Assembly (NCBI GenBank): GCA_047619485.1
Contig: JBLHKE010000297.1
Coordinates: 1-8,898, forward strand
Origin: JBLHKE01 sp047619485
GTDB taxonomy: Bacteria; Verrucomicrobiota; Verrucomicrobiia; Verrucomicrobiales; DEV007
Length of the DNA: 8,898 bases
Direction of reading: 5' to 3'
Shown here: in pieces, positions 1-6,493 of the stretch
Position numbering within the stretch: position 1 is the stretch's first letter
Layout: each line of letters starts with the position of its first letter
Made by a program: the position numbers and the translations under genes
Notes under the pieces: generated by a model
The model's input: only the letters and a program-made list of their open reading frames with translations
Told to the model about the DNA's origin: nothing
Database searches by the model: none

Positions 1-78
1 GTGCGTTCCGGAAACCCGCTGGGCTGCGTCTGAAACAATGGCATCGTCGACCGTGCGTCGGCGTTCAAGGACGAGGCG
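1..78 (+). other. Upstream coding-like extension of the thioredoxin-like gene, interrupted by TGA at 31-33
   Basis: Read in the same frame as the downstream gene, this stretch gives V-R-S-G-N-P-L-G-C-V, then TGA (31-33), then N-N-G-I-V-D-R-A-S-A-F-K-D-E-A. The part after the TGA has no start codon before GTG 79, yet it reads like the strand-helix entry of a thioredoxin-like domain: 'VDRxSAFxDxxV' resembles the 'MERESFxDxxV' segment that follows the redox site in DUF255/thioredoxin_7 proteins. Third positions are GC-rich on both sides of the TGA (about 21 of 26 codons), as in the neighbouring genes. The gene therefore very likely begins left of the window and the TGA is either recoded (selenocysteine), a nonsense mutation (for example from TGG, Trp), or a sequence error. 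The other two forward frames give less domain-like peptides. The sequence alone cannot decide between these options. Confidence 0.6.
45..63 (+). promoter_or_regulatory. Candidate bacterial SECIS-like hairpin downstream of the in-frame TGA
   Basis: Bases 45-51 (CGTCGAC) pair with 57-63 (GTCGGCG) as seven consecutive pairs including one T-G wobble, closing a 5-nt loop CGTGC (52-56). The stem starts 11 nt after the TGA at 31-33 and the loop starts 18 nt after it, with G at loop position 2 followed by U. Established bacterial SECIS features are a stem-loop just downstream of UGA within the coding region, a G in the first two loop positions, and a loop about 16-37 nt from the UGA. All are met. The bulged U of the Escherichia coli fdhF element is absent. 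Short hairpins are common in GC-rich DNA, so this is a candidate only. Confidence 0.3.
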
Positions 79-915
79 GTGATCGAATCGCTGCGCGAGA
101 AGTTTGTCCCGATTGCCGTCGACCAACATGTGCACCGGCGCCTGAAGAACGCCGAAGGTGAGCTGTTTGCGAAGGTGCTCAAACAGGCCGGGCGCGACCT
201 TGGCGGACGCTCGCAGGGTGTCTACATCTTCGACCCGGCCGGCAAGCTGTTGGCCTTTTCAAACACGTCCGACGCGGGACAGGTCAAACGTCTAATGGCA
301 AAGGCGCTCACGGGGTTCGAGCCCGCTGCGGCAGATTCAATGCCGGTCGCGGCCAAGGGCAGCAGTCCGCCTGCTGGAACGACCATTGTCACCGTCACCT
401 CAAAAGTTCTTGGCGGATACGAAAAAGTCGACGGGCGGAATGTTGAAATGCATGCGGCATCGCTCGGTCGCGACCACCTGTGGATCCGCGGCGATGAAGT
501 GGCGGCGCTCGCGAAAGGCTCAGTTCCCACATCGCTCACCCAGCGCCTCGTCCGCTACCATCTCATCGACAACACTCGTGGTGAACCACCGTTCTGGCGA
601 AGCGCAGAACTGCGCAAGGCCAAGCTGGAACTGAAGGACGGCCGACTCAATGGCCGGGTCGAACTGCGCAGCACCGACGGCGCGCGCAAATACGTGGCAG
701 AGTTGTTCGGGCAGCTTGTGACCGATGGTGGCAAACTCACCCGGTTCGACCTCGTCGCCAGCGGGGAGTTTCAAGGCGAAAGCCGCTACACACGAGGAGC
801 CCCTCCGGGAAATTACCCCTTCGCAGTCAGCTTCAGGCTCACCGTGCCGACCTGCGCCGCAGACAGGGTGATCCCCGGCGGCGCGCGCGGCAACCTCGCC
901 GGGTATCTGCACTAG
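79..915 (+). CDS. Thioredoxin-like-fold protein, 5'-incomplete (start uncertain)
   Basis: The first usable start after the TGA at 31-33 is GTG 79, giving 278 residues, but this cuts into the domain and is probably not the native start. Residues 1 to about 85 resemble the later part of a thioredoxin-like/DUF255-type domain: helix 'ESLREKFVPIAVDQ', then 'RSQGVYIFDPAGKLLAFSNT', which matches the usual beta-strand, 'DPxGKxL' turn, strand ending. A low-complexity Ala/Pro linker follows (about 83-99). Residues about 100-278 form a second, beta-rich region with 'SKVLGGYEK', 'LGRDHLWI' and 'LIDNTRGEPPFW', ending in 'ARGNLAGYLH'. I do not recognise a named family for that half. No CxxC motif is visible. 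The only Cys in the 278 residues is near residue 257; another lies two codons before the TGA. The stop is TAG, 8 bp before the next gene, suggesting co-transcription. The function is unknown; a role in envelope redox is inference only. Confidence 0.75.
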   Translation: MIESLREKFVPIAVDQHVHRRLKNAEGELFAKVLKQAGRDLGGRSQGVYIFDPAGKLLAFSNTSDAGQVKRLMAKALTGFEPAAADSMPVAAKGSSPPAGTTIVTVTSKVLGGYEKVDGRNVEMHAASLGRDHLWIRGDEVAALAKGSVPTSLTQRLVRYHLIDNTRGEPPFWRSAELRKAKLELKDGRLNGRVELRSTDGARKYVAELFGQLVTDGGKLTRFDLVASGEFQGESRYTRGAPPGNYPFAVSFRLTVPTCAADRVIPGGARGNLAGYLH

Positions 916-923
916 CCAATCAA

Positions 924-3620
924 GTGAACTCAACGAAGACAATCCTGCCAATCGCGATTGCGTTGTCTACTTTTGGCACGGCTCAGGTGATCACAGCCGA
1001 TGACGACTGGGCATTGCAAGAGCTAGAGAAGCCGGCTGTGCCTGCCTTCGCTGATGCCCCGAACGCGATCGACGCCTTCGTGCGGGCGAGACTCTCCGCT
1101 CGGGGCATCACCCATTCGTCAGAGGCGGACCGGGCGACTTTGATCCGGCGCCTGAGCTACGATCTCACCGGACTACCGCCGACGCCGACGGAACTGGCGA
1201 CATTTGTTTCTGACAAGGATCCGAGCACTTACGAAAACCTCGTCGCGCGCCTGCTCGCTTCGCCGCGCTACGGCGAACATTGGGCACGGCACTGGCTCGA
1301 CGTCGCGAATTACGCGGACACCCACGGCAATGACCACGACTATCTCCGCCCCAATGCGTGGCCGTATCGCGACTACGTCATCCGCTCGTTGAACGACGAC
1401 AAACCCTATCAGCGATTTGTCCGCGAACAGGTCGCCGGCGACGCGCTCTTCCCGGAAGATCCGCAAGCCACGGTGGCGCTCGGGTTTCTCGCCGCCGGGC
1501 CGTGGGATCACACGCTGATGGTCACGATCCGCGAGGACACCGTCGATCACCGCATCGCGCAGAACCTCGATCGCGACAACATGGTCAGCACGGTGATGAG
1601 CACGTTCCAGAGCCTGACCGTCCATTGCGCCAGGTGTCATGATCACAAATTCGATCCGATCACGCAGCGCGAATATTATACGCTGCAAGCAGTGTTCGCA
1701 GGCGTCGACCGCGCCGATCGACCGTTCAATGTCGATGCGAACACGCAAGCGATGCGCCAAGGTCTGCTCGCCGAAAAGCGCGCCTTGAAAGATGGGGACG
1801 CCAAGCAGATGGACGAACCAGGGGTGAGAAAGAAAGTCGCCGACTGGGAAGAAGCGCGAGCGAAGCAAGCGGGGGCCTGGGCGCCATTCGAAATCAAAAG
1901 CGCCGTCTCGACCGGCGGCGCGACTCTGACGCAGCAAGCCGATGGTTCATGGTTCGTCAGCGGCAAACGTCCGGAGCGCGACAGCTATATTTTCACCGCA
2001 CAACTACCGGCCGGCAAACTGAGTGCGCTGCGGCTCGAGGTGTTGCCGGACGAGCGCCTGCCGCATGGCGGACCGGGTCGCTGGGACAACGGCAACTTTC
2101 ACCTCTCGGAGTTCCACAATTCCGCCACGCCGCCGGGTGCGAGCCAGAACGCTGAGCCGCTAGTGATCGCCCGCGCCACGGCCGATTTCAACGAAAGCGC
2201 TTCCATCAGTGCCGCCCAGGCGATCGATGGAAACGACAAGTCCCACTGGGGAGTGCACCCGCGCTACGGGGAACCACACCAGGCCATCTTCGAGTTGAAG
2301 AAGCCAGCAGTGTTCCCGGCGGGCACGACCTTCACGCTGCGACTCGAACATCAAGACGGAGTGCCTGGACACGGGATCGGGCGGTTCCGCCTTTCGGCGA
2401 GTGCGTCGATGCCGAGCTCCGCAGCCATCGCTCCCCTGTCGGCCGAACTCGAAACGATCCTCGGCGTGCCCGCTGCCGACCGCAATCCAGCACAACTCCG
2501 AACGCTGGCGCTTGCGGTATTGAAAATGGAAAACGAACTCAAACTCGTCTCGTTGCCAGCGCCACAGATGGTATACGCGGTCGCCAGCGATTTCCCAGCC
2601 GACGGCGCCACCTTCAAGCCCCCAACCGGTCCGCGACCGATCCACGTGCTCGACCGGGGCGAGCTGAGCAAGCCTGGTGAACTCGTCGGCCCCGGCACGC
2701 TCGGCAGCGTCCCAGGACTGTCAGGTGAACTCGCGATCGACGATAGCGGTGACGAATCGGAGCGCCGCGCCGCGCTCGCCCTGTGGCTCACCGATCCGCA
2801 CAATGTCCTCACCTGGCGCAGCATTGTGAATCGCGTCTGGGCTCACCACTTCGGGCGCGGCCTGTGCGACACACCGAACGATTTCGGGAAAATGGGCGGC
2901 ACGCCGAGCCACCCGGAGCTGCTCGACTGGCTCGCCATTTGGTTCCGCGACGAGGCGAAAGGTTCGCTCAAAGCCCTGCACGCCCTGATCGTGACCAGCG
3001 AAACTTGGAAGCAGTCGACGCTTACCGATCAGGGCTCCGCCAGCGACGGCGACAACCGCCTGCTGTGGCGCCAAAATCGCATCCGCCTCTCCGGCGAACA
3101 GCTGCGCGACACAGTGCTCGCGCTCGGCGGGCAGCTCGACCTCACGATGGGCGGCCCATCGGCGATCCAGTTCATCCACCGCGACGACGCAACCTTCAAA
3201 CCCGGCGGGAATCCGGCGTTTCTCGATTACACAAACTTCAATCCCGACTCGCCCGCCGCCCGTCGCCGCGCCATCTACCGATTCCTTTTCCGCACCGTCC
3301 CCGATCCGTTCATGGACGCGCTCGATTGCCCCGACGGCGGCGCGCCAACCCCGGAGCGCAACGTCTCGACCACCGCCGTGCAGGCATTCGCGATGTTGAA
3401 CGACCCATTTCTAATCCGCCAATGCGAACACATCGCCGCGCATCTCACCAAGGCGGCCGACACGCCAGAGACTCAGGCAGAATCCGCATTCGAGCTCATC
3501 CTGTTGCGCAGCGCGTGCGAGCACGAACGCGTCAAGTTCGCCAACTACATCCGCAGCCACGGACTCGCCAACGCCTGCCAGCTATTGCTCAACAGCAACG
3601 AGTTCATCCACCTCGACTAA
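924..3620 (+). CDS. Exported DUF1549 + DUF1553 (PSCyt2/PSD1) protein with one CxxCH haem motif
   Basis: This 898-residue protein starts at GTG 924, chosen because it begins a good signal peptide (K5, hydrophobic stretch 7-20, likely cleavage after 'VITA' about residue 25). Residues about 47-265 are the DUF1549 (PSCyt2) domain: 'RRLSYDLTGLPPTP', 'SPRYGEHWARHWLD' and the haem-binding motif C235-A-R-C238-H239 followed by 'DHKFDPI'. Residues about 320-490 are a beta-rich, discoidin/galactose-binding-like insert ('WDNGNFHLSEF', 'AIDGNDKSHWGVHPRYG', 'GIGRFRLS'). The region around 560-590 carries the family's 'HVLDRGELSKPGELVGPG' stretch. Residues about 612-895 are DUF1553 (PSD1): 'TWRSIVNRVWAHHFGRGL', 'GGTPSHPELLDWLA', 'NVSTTAVQAFAMLNDPF' and the terminal 'LLNSNEFIHLD'. 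The extra N-terminal PSCyt1 cytochrome domain of many relatives is missing. It is most likely a periplasmic c-type cytochrome-like protein of unknown reaction, working with the DUF1501 protein encoded 6 bp downstream, the usual pairing in PVC genomes. Confidence 0.95.
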   Translation: MNSTKTILPIAIALSTFGTAQVITADDDWALQELEKPAVPAFADAPNAIDAFVRARLSARGITHSSEADRATLIRRLSYDLTGLPPTPTELATFVSDKDPSTYENLVARLLASPRYGEHWARHWLDVANYADTHGNDHDYLRPNAWPYRDYVIRSLNDDKPYQRFVREQVAGDALFPEDPQATVALGFLAAGPWDHTLMVTIREDTVDHRIAQNLDRDNMVSTVMSTFQSLTVHCARCHDHKFDPITQREYYTLQAVFAGVDRADRPFNVDANTQAMRQGLLAEKRALKDGDAKQMDEPGVRKKVADWEEARAKQAGAWAPFEIKSAVSTGGATLTQQADGSWFVSGKRPERDSYIFTAQLPAGKLSALRLEVLPDERLPHGGPGRWDNGNFHLSEFHNSATPPGASQNAEPLVIARATADFNESASISAAQAIDGNDKSHWGVHPRYGEPHQAIFELKKPAVFPAGTTFTLRLEHQDGVPGHGIGRFRLSASASMPSSAAIAPLSAELETILGVPAADRNPAQLRTLALAVLKMENELKLVSLPAPQMVYAVASDFPADGATFKPPTGPRPIHVLDRGELSKPGELVGPGTLGSVPGLSGELAIDDSGDESERRAALALWLTDPHNVLTWRSIVNRVWAHHFGRGLCDTPNDFGKMGGTPSHPELLDWLAIWFRDEAKGSLKALHALIVTSETWKQSTLTDQGSASDGDNRLLWRQNRIRLSGEQLRDTVLALGGQLDLTMGGPSAIQFIHRDDATFKPGGNPAFLDYTNFNPDSPAARRRAIYRFLFRTVPDPFMDALDCPDGGAPTPERNVSTTAVQAFAMLNDPFLIRQCEHIAAHLTKAADTPETQAESAFELILLRSACEHERVKFANYIRSHGLANACQLLLNSNEFIHLD

Positions 3621-3626
3621 CGAATC

Positions 3627-5036
3627 ATGCAGCAGCAAAGTGCCATCCCACGACGCGACTTCCTCGGCCATCTCGGTTCAGGACTGGGCGGCATCGCGCT
3701 CGCCTCGCTCATGCAGCGCGAGACCTATGGAGCCGCCCTGCCGCATCACGCACCAAAAGCGAAACGCGTCATCCAGCTGTTCATGAACGGCGGCGCGAGC
3801 CAGTGCGACCTGTTCGACTACAAGCCGCAACTCATCGCGCGCCACGGGCAAAATTTTGATCCCGGTGCCGGCCAGCGCGTCGAGGCGAGCATCAGCACGC
3901 CAGGCGCATTGATGAAATGCCCATTCGAATGGGAGCAGCACGGGCAGTGTGGGCGCTGGGTCAGCAGCGTGCTACCGCATCTCGCCAAGCACGTCGACGA
4001 CATGGCATTTCTCATGGCAATGCAGTCGGTGTCGAATGTGCACGGCCCCGCCGCTTACCTCCAGACCAGCGGTTTTTCGCTACCGGGTTTTCCCTGCGCC
4101 GGAGCCTGGATCTCACACGCCTTGGGCAGTCTCGCCGAAAACGTCCCGGCCTTCGTCGCATTACCGGATGCGAAGGGTTTGCCCTACAACGGGCGCAGCG
4201 CCTTCACCGCAGGATTCCTGCCAGCCAATCATCAAGGCACGGTCATCAACGCTTCCGCAGCGCAGCCGATCACCCACCTACAACCGCCGGCAAGCGCCAA
4301 GCACATCACGCCCGCAAGCCGCAGCGAAGGCCTCGCGCTACTGAGCGAGATGAACACCGCGCACGCGGCAGATCGACCGGGCGACTCGCAGCTCCGCGCG
4401 CGCATCAAGAGCTACGAACTCGCCGCGCGCTTCCAACTCGCCGCGCCGGAACTGCTCGATCTCGGCGGCGAGACGAGCGCCACCAAGAATCTCTACGGGA
4501 TCGATAAGCCGGAGACCGCGGACTTTGGCAAACGCTGCCTATTGGCGCGGCGCATGGCCGAGCGCGGCGTGCGTTTCGTGCAAGTCTGGAGCGGCCAAGG
4601 TGGTGGCGCGGACAATTGGGACAACCACGGAAACATCGCCAAAGAACTCCCCACCGCCGCTGGCCGCATGGACCAACCGGCCGCTGCCCTACTCACCGAT
4701 CTGAAAGCGCGCGGCCTCCTCGAAGACACACTGCTCGTCTGGACAACCGAGTTCGGCCGCATGCCATTTAGCCAGAGCAACACCGGCCGCGACCACAACG
4801 GCGGCACCTTTGTCTCATGGTTCGCCGGCGCCGGCGTAAAACCGGGCACGGCACATGGACAGAGCGACGAGTGGTCGTGGAAAGCTGCGGAAGGTGCGAC
4901 CACCAGCTACGACTTCCACGCCACCATCCTCCACTTGCTCGGCATCGATCACGAACAACTCACCTTCCGCCACGGCGGCATCGACCGGAGGCTGACCGAT
5001 GTCCACGGCCATGTGATCGAAAGCATCCTCGCCTGA
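3627..5036 (+). CDS. DUF1501 protein with twin-arginine signal
   Basis: This 469-residue protein starts at ATG 3627, 6 bp after the stop of the DUF1549/DUF1553 gene. The start is supported by a Tat signal: 'PRRDFLGHLGSGLGG' with R9-R10 followed by a hydrophobic stretch to about residue 28. Folded export through Tat is therefore likely. DUF1501 covers nearly the whole chain and belongs to the alkaline phosphatase/sulfatase-like fold clan. Visible family motifs are 'VIQLFMNGGASQCDLFDYKP' (48-67), 'WDNHGN' (331-336), 'TTEFGRMP' (373-380) and 'GRDHNGG' (387-393); the conserved Asp, Asn and His residues in these are candidate metal or active-site ligands. The C-terminus ends 'LLGIDHEQLTFRHGGIDRRLTD' in part, the typical family ending. 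No experimentally established activity is known to me for the family; partnership with DUF1549/DUF1553 proteins is very common. The gene ends in TGA, showing that TGA is used as a normal stop here. Confidence 0.95.
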   Translation: MQQQSAIPRRDFLGHLGSGLGGIALASLMQRETYGAALPHHAPKAKRVIQLFMNGGASQCDLFDYKPQLIARHGQNFDPGAGQRVEASISTPGALMKCPFEWEQHGQCGRWVSSVLPHLAKHVDDMAFLMAMQSVSNVHGPAAYLQTSGFSLPGFPCAGAWISHALGSLAENVPAFVALPDAKGLPYNGRSAFTAGFLPANHQGTVINASAAQPITHLQPPASAKHITPASRSEGLALLSEMNTAHAADRPGDSQLRARIKSYELAARFQLAAPELLDLGGETSATKNLYGIDKPETADFGKRCLLARRMAERGVRFVQVWSGQGGGADNWDNHGNIAKELPTAAGRMDQPAAALLTDLKARGLLEDTLLVWTTEFGRMPFSQSNTGRDHNGGTFVSWFAGAGVKPGTAHGQSDEWSWKAAEGATTSYDFHATILHLLGIDHEQLTFRHGGIDRRLTDVHGHVIESILA

Positions 5037-5220
5037 GGCCAGAAGGCCCCGCCCCCAAAAACCACCCTGATCGTCTTCCTAAACCTGACTCAATGAATCC
5101 GAAATCCTCTAATCAACGGCACTGTGCAATCGGCTCAAGTGGCTGCTCCGGGGCCGTGGTGAACCAATCCGCAGACCGCGTGCCACCGTCATCCTACAGC
5201 GCAGACTATTTTGAATCGAA

Positions 5221-6480
5221 ATGAAGCTGACCCATTTTTTCGTCCTCGCCTTCGCAATCTGGACATCTATTGCCCGCGCAGACGAGGGGAACATCAGTTG
5301 GCGCTTCGATGGCGCTGGTCGCTATCCTAACATTCAGCCACCGACCGAATGGCGCAGCGACAAGAACGTCCTTTGGAAGACGCCGGTCAAAGCCGGCGGC
5401 TACTCGTCGCCGATCGTCGCCGGAGGCAAAGTTTTCGTAACTGCCGAAATGGGCAGCCTCATCTGCCTCGATCTTGCAGACGGCCAGATCCTCTGGGAGA
5501 AAGACCTCTTCGGAGAAGGCAGCAAGGATATCCCAGCCAATCTCTCCAAGCAACTGCTACGGGGATGCGGGGGCGAGAGCAAAGAGTCGACACCGACTCC
5601 GACCAGCAACGGTAAACTGGTATTCTACATCAACGCCATGGGGCTGTGCGCCTGCTACGATTTAGAGGGCAAGCAGAAGTGGATCCGAATTATCGAGACC
5701 GCCGAGGACGAAGAATTTTTCAGCGCTTCGCCGATCTTTGTCGGCGACAAGATTATTCTCTCGTGGGGGTGTCTGATTGCGTTGGATTCAAAAGACGGGC
5801 GCACTCTGTGGAAAGCGGAAAAAGCCAAACCAACCCACGCCACGCCCGCCATCACGAAGATCGGCGGCGAGCAAGTGGCCATCACGCCGGCTGGTGACAT
5901 CGTGCGCTTGGCCGATGGCGAAATCCTCTGTAGCGAACTGTTTGAGTCGACCTTCACGACCCCGCTAGTCGAGGGCAACGCATTGTATGTGATCGATGCC
6001 GACTCCATCGCGCTCGCACTGCCTGCCAAGGCCCAGATGGGCATGCGCTTGAAGGAACTTTGGAAAACTGAGCTCGGTGGCATATTCATGGCCTCGCCGG
6101 CCCACCACGCCGGGCTCATTTATACCATCGAGAGCCGCACTGGCCTGCTCCACCTCCTCGACCGGAAAACTGGCGAGATCTTGAACGGACGCGGTGTCGT
6201 CCTTGATAAAAAACCCAAGAAGGAGAAACTCGAAACCGGTTCGAGGATCGAGGGCTTGGCAATTGCGCAGCAGATCTATGCCAGCGCGACCATCGCTAAG
6301 GGCGGCATCTACCTTTTCGACGACGCCGGCGGTGCCGCGCTGCTCGAGCACGGCCGCGACCCCAAACTGATCCGCATCAACCAACTCAAGGACGCCTGCA
6401 TCGGGACGCCCTATTTTGTCGGCAACAAGATCATCGCCCGCGGCGTCAAGACCGTTTACTGTCTTAGTGAGGATCCCTGA
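5221..6480 (+). CDS. Exported PQQ-like beta-propeller repeat protein (first of two)
   Basis: This 419-residue protein starts at ATG 5221 and has a clear signal peptide ('MKLTHFFVLAFAIWTSIARA', cleavage about residue 20). The mature part shows PQQ/BamB-like blades with the 'xSPxVxGGKVFVxxxxGxLxCLDxxxGxxLWxxxL' pattern: blades begin near residues 59 ('YSSPIVAGGKVF'), 124 ('STPTPTSNGKLV'), 168 ('SASPIFVGDKII'), 207 ('HATPAIT'), 246 ('FTTPLVEGNALY'), 290 ('MASPAHHAGLIY') and near the C-terminus ('GTPYFVGNKII'), consistent with about seven blades. The opening 'WRFDGAGRYPNIQPPTEW' is typical of PVC outer-membrane-type propellers. The catalytic vicinal Cys-Cys of quinoprotein alcohol dehydrogenases is absent (only 'CAC' at about 141-143), so cofactor binding is doubtful and a scaffolding or protein-interaction role is equally possible. 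The next gene starts 13 bp downstream. No Shine-Dalgarno sequence precedes the start. Confidence 0.93.
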   Translation: MKLTHFFVLAFAIWTSIARADEGNISWRFDGAGRYPNIQPPTEWRSDKNVLWKTPVKAGGYSSPIVAGGKVFVTAEMGSLICLDLADGQILWEKDLFGEGSKDIPANLSKQLLRGCGGESKESTPTPTSNGKLVFYINAMGLCACYDLEGKQKWIRIIETAEDEEFFSASPIFVGDKIILSWGCLIALDSKDGRTLWKAEKAKPTHATPAITKIGGEQVAITPAGDIVRLADGEILCSELFESTFTTPLVEGNALYVIDADSIALALPAKAQMGMRLKELWKTELGGIFMASPAHHAGLIYTIESRTGLLHLLDRKTGEILNGRGVVLDKKPKKEKLETGSRIEGLAIAQQIYASATIAKGGIYLFDDAGGAALLEHGRDPKLIRINQLKDACIGTPYFVGNKIIARGVKTVYCLSEDP

Positions 6481-6493
6481 CAGAATCAAAAAT

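Noticed and set aside
1173..1937. Long minus-strand open frames inside the DUF1549/DUF1553 gene (also 2160-2645, 2351-2824 and 2721-3179)
   Set aside because: They lie opposite a clearly recognisable protein, have compositions typical of antisense GC-rich codons and show no known motif.
2783..3859. 358-residue plus-strand open frame spanning the junction of the DUF1549/DUF1553 and DUF1501 genes
   Set aside because: It is very Arg/Pro/His-rich, a typical out-of-frame reading of GC-rich coding DNA, and both overlapped genes are certain.
5037..5048. GGCC-AGAA-GGCC hairpin right after the DUF1501 stop as a terminator
   Set aside because: The stem is only 4 bp and no T-run follows.
5207..5212. 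TATTTT before the first propeller gene as a -10 box
   Set aside because: No -35-like hexamer at a suitable distance (CACCGT there) and it is only 8 nt from the start codon.
6416..6493. Upstream ATG 6416 as start of the second propeller gene
   Set aside because: It overlaps the first propeller gene by 65 bases and would place 26 non-hydrophobic residues before an obvious signal peptide; ATG 6494 is better.
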